From Bog-756 sp963704615 (lineage in GTDB: Bacteria; Actinomycetota; Acidimicrobiia; Acidimicrobiales; RAAP-2): a stretch of 64,000 nucleotides of DNA. The stretch lies in assembly GCA_963704615.1 (NCBI GenBank), contig OY969923.1, forward strand, positions 1,240,001 to 1,304,000, written 5' to 3'. Below, piece by piece: positions 62,839 through 64,000 of the stretch. The notes under the pieces were generated by a model, which saw only the letters and a list, made by a program, of their open reading frames with translations, was not told the origin of the DNA and did not search any database. Position 1 is the stretch's first letter. Every line of letters begins with the position of its first letter. The position numbers and the translations under genes are program-made.

Positions 62839-63222
62839 TCACTCCTCGATGGCGTAGGCGGTGGCGTGCTTCGGTTGGTACAGACCGATCTCGCCTGCTC
62901 CCGGCACCCGGAGGCGGATGATCAGGCCGAATCCCTGATCCTCCACCGGCGTGGTGAATTCGACACCCTTGGCTTTGAGATCAGCAACCGTGGCCTCCAG
63001 GTCATCGCACATGAGGTAGAGCTCGTGCCGGCCACTGGGCGCCCCGGAATTCGGGTCGTCCGGCTGGCCCGCAGGATGGATACCGAGCTCGGCCGGCGGC
63101 AGCTTGAAGATGAGCCATCCCCCATGGGCGTCGACAAAAGGAAATTCCAGGGTGTCCCTGAAGAACGCCCGAGCCTGGTCGGCGCCCTCCGCGTAGATGA
63201 TGGCGTGGGTACTGGTGATCAT
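62839..63222 (-). CDS. VOC (glyoxalase/bleomycin-resistance fold) family protein
   Basis: About 127 residues, one VOC module of two beta-alpha-beta-beta-beta units. STHAIIYAEGADQARAFFRDTLEF opens the first, WLIFKLPPAELGIHP carries a putative metal ligand, and HELYLMCDDLEATVADLKAKGVEF opens the second, ending LRVPGAGEIGLYQP. It is a small metal-dependent isomerase or lyase type, or a ligand-binding protein; substrate unknown. ATG 63222 fits the fold start better than the longer frame to 63282. Confidence 0.87.
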   Translation of the reverse strand: MITSTHAIIYAEGADQARAFFRDTLEFPFVDAHGGWLIFKLPPAELGIHPAGQPDDPNSGAPSGRHELYLMCDDLEATVADLKAKGVEFTTPVEDQGFGLIIRLRVPGAGEIGLYQPKHATAYAIEE

Positions 63223-63352
63223 GAAGATCAGGCTGCCACTTTCACCCTCCGCCGACGAATTTCCCGCTCGCACTCGGGCCACACGTGGGCCTCGGGATCT
63301 GCACCCGGTCCTCCGAGATCAAGAGGAGGGCGCTGCGCGATGCTTGACAGCC

Positions 63353-64000
63353 GTGACCCGTCCTCCGGAGGCGCCTCTGCATCCCCTTCCTCGGCAGGCG
63401 CTCGATGTGCCTTGGCCGGGGACCGACTGGCAACACGGCGAACTCCCCGCCGGCATTGAACTCGACGCCCTCGTCGAGGAGGCCTTCGACCCTGCCGGCC
63501 CGCTGAACCAGACCTACGCCATGGTCGTCGTCCACCGGGGCCGACTCGTCTTCGAGCGCTACGGCGGTCTGCTGCCCCAGTGGGACAAGCCGGGAAAGCC
63601 GGTTCGGCAGCAAACCCCGTTGCTGTCGTGGTCGATGGCCAAGTCCCTCCTCCATGCCGTGGTCGGCATGCTGGTGGCCGAAGGGAGGCTGGCGCTCGAT
63701 GCGCCCGCTCCGGTGCCCGAGTGGCGCGCCCCAGGCGATCCGCGTGGTGAGATCACCCTGCAACACCTCCTCGACATGCGTGACGGGCTCGAATTCAACG
63801 AGTCCTACGAGGACCCCGAAATCTCTGATGTCCTGCAGATGCTGTTTGGGCGGGGTCAGGCCGACATGGCCGCGTTCGCCGCCGACCGGCCGTTGGCCGC
63901 CCCTCCCGGTACCCGGTTCAACTACTCGAGCGGCACCAGCAACGTGATCTCGGGCATCGTCGCCCGCGAACTGGGACCCGGTGAGGCCTACAGACAGTTC
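63353..64000 (+). CDS. Serine hydrolase (beta-lactamase family), partial at the window edge
   Basis: 216 codons present, then cut by the end of the window. A class C beta-lactamase/penicillin-binding fold: the SxxK motif is in LSWSMAKSLLH, and the second motif appears as NYSSGTSN in place of YxN. VVHRGRLVFERYGG and ITLQHLLDMRDGLEFN are usual in esterase-type members. GTG 63353 begins the open frame that carries the domain; an ATG at 63340 with AGGAGG upstream is in another frame and stops after about 40 codons, so the start, or a base call near it, is uncertain. Confidence 0.83.
   Translation, partial: MTRPPEAPLHPLPRQALDVPWPGTDWQHGELPAGIELDALVEEAFDPAGPLNQTYAMVVVHRGRLVFERYGGLLPQWDKPGKPVRQQTPLLSWSMAKSLLHAVVGMLVAEGRLALDAPAPVPEWRAPGDPRGEITLQHLLDMRDGLEFNESYEDPEISDVLQMLFGRGQADMAAFAADRPLAAPPGTRFNYSSGTSNVISGIVARELGPGEAYRQF

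Overview
The window is high-GC actinobacterial DNA, most likely from the class Acidimicrobiia. This placement rests on family content alone: an F420-type LLM oxidoreductase, a PAC2 protein, DUF1707 and DUF2510 membrane proteins, a mycobacterial-style imuA'-imuB-dnaE2 mutagenesis cassette, a FolP2-type DHPS paralogue, and relics of the 'GGYW...SDGG...FGDA' secreted repeats common in that class. No rRNA or other strong taxonomic marker is present.

The window has two halves. Positions 1-44.4 kb are accessory, devoted to extracellular glycan synthesis and secreted proteins, and littered with IS elements and broken genes. Positions 44.4-64 kb are compact core genome with intact genes. The junction is a tRNA-Ala gene (44396-44472). 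A copy of its 3' end (16 bp) recurs at 43085-43100, with an intact IS481-family element in between.

Accessory half. (a) 1-9048, minus strand: a polyprenol-phosphate-type GT2, a processive cellulose-synthase-like GT2, a GT-C glycosyltransferase and a galactose-oxidase/GlxA-like radical copper oxidase. The oxidase carries LamG and near-identical 591-bp tandem lectin-like repeats that run off the window. The last three genes contain frameshifts. (b) 11-16 kb: a secreted DUF4397-LysM protein, a small membrane protein and a large secreted beta-propeller protein with ASH-like domains. (c) 16.9-22.1 kb, minus strand: a small membrane protein, a GT-C transferase and a BcsA-like synthase, overlapping one another, followed by a secreted GH5 endoglucanase whose CBM2 is frameshifted. 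(d) 23.6-25.3 kb: a secreted GH5 mannanase-like enzyme. (e) 26.4-35.4 kb, minus strand: a tightly overlapping seven-gene operon of GT2, three GT4s, a Wzx-type flippase and two unassigned membrane proteins, with a serine-acetyltransferase-like enzyme convergent to it. (f) 36-44.4 kb: IS remnants, one complete IS5 and one IS3 element, a TetR/methyltransferase divergent pair and one complete IS481.

Core half. leuS; an F420-type LLM oxidoreductase; a DUF1707 protein; PAC2 plus a phosphotransferase; a thioredoxin-TPR protein; folP2-like overlapping holA; a DUF2510 protein; imuA'-imuB-dnaE2 preceded by a LexA/SOS-box palindrome; a CPA1 Na+/H+ antiporter; DinB-like and VOC proteins; and a serine hydrolase cut by the window edge.

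Inferred biology: the accessory half looks like a multi-module surface-polysaccharide region. Two processive beta-glycan synthases are accompanied by a radical copper oxidase and endoglucanases, a combination resembling the Streptomyces cslA-glxA-cslZ locus, next to a flippase-type heteropolysaccharide operon.
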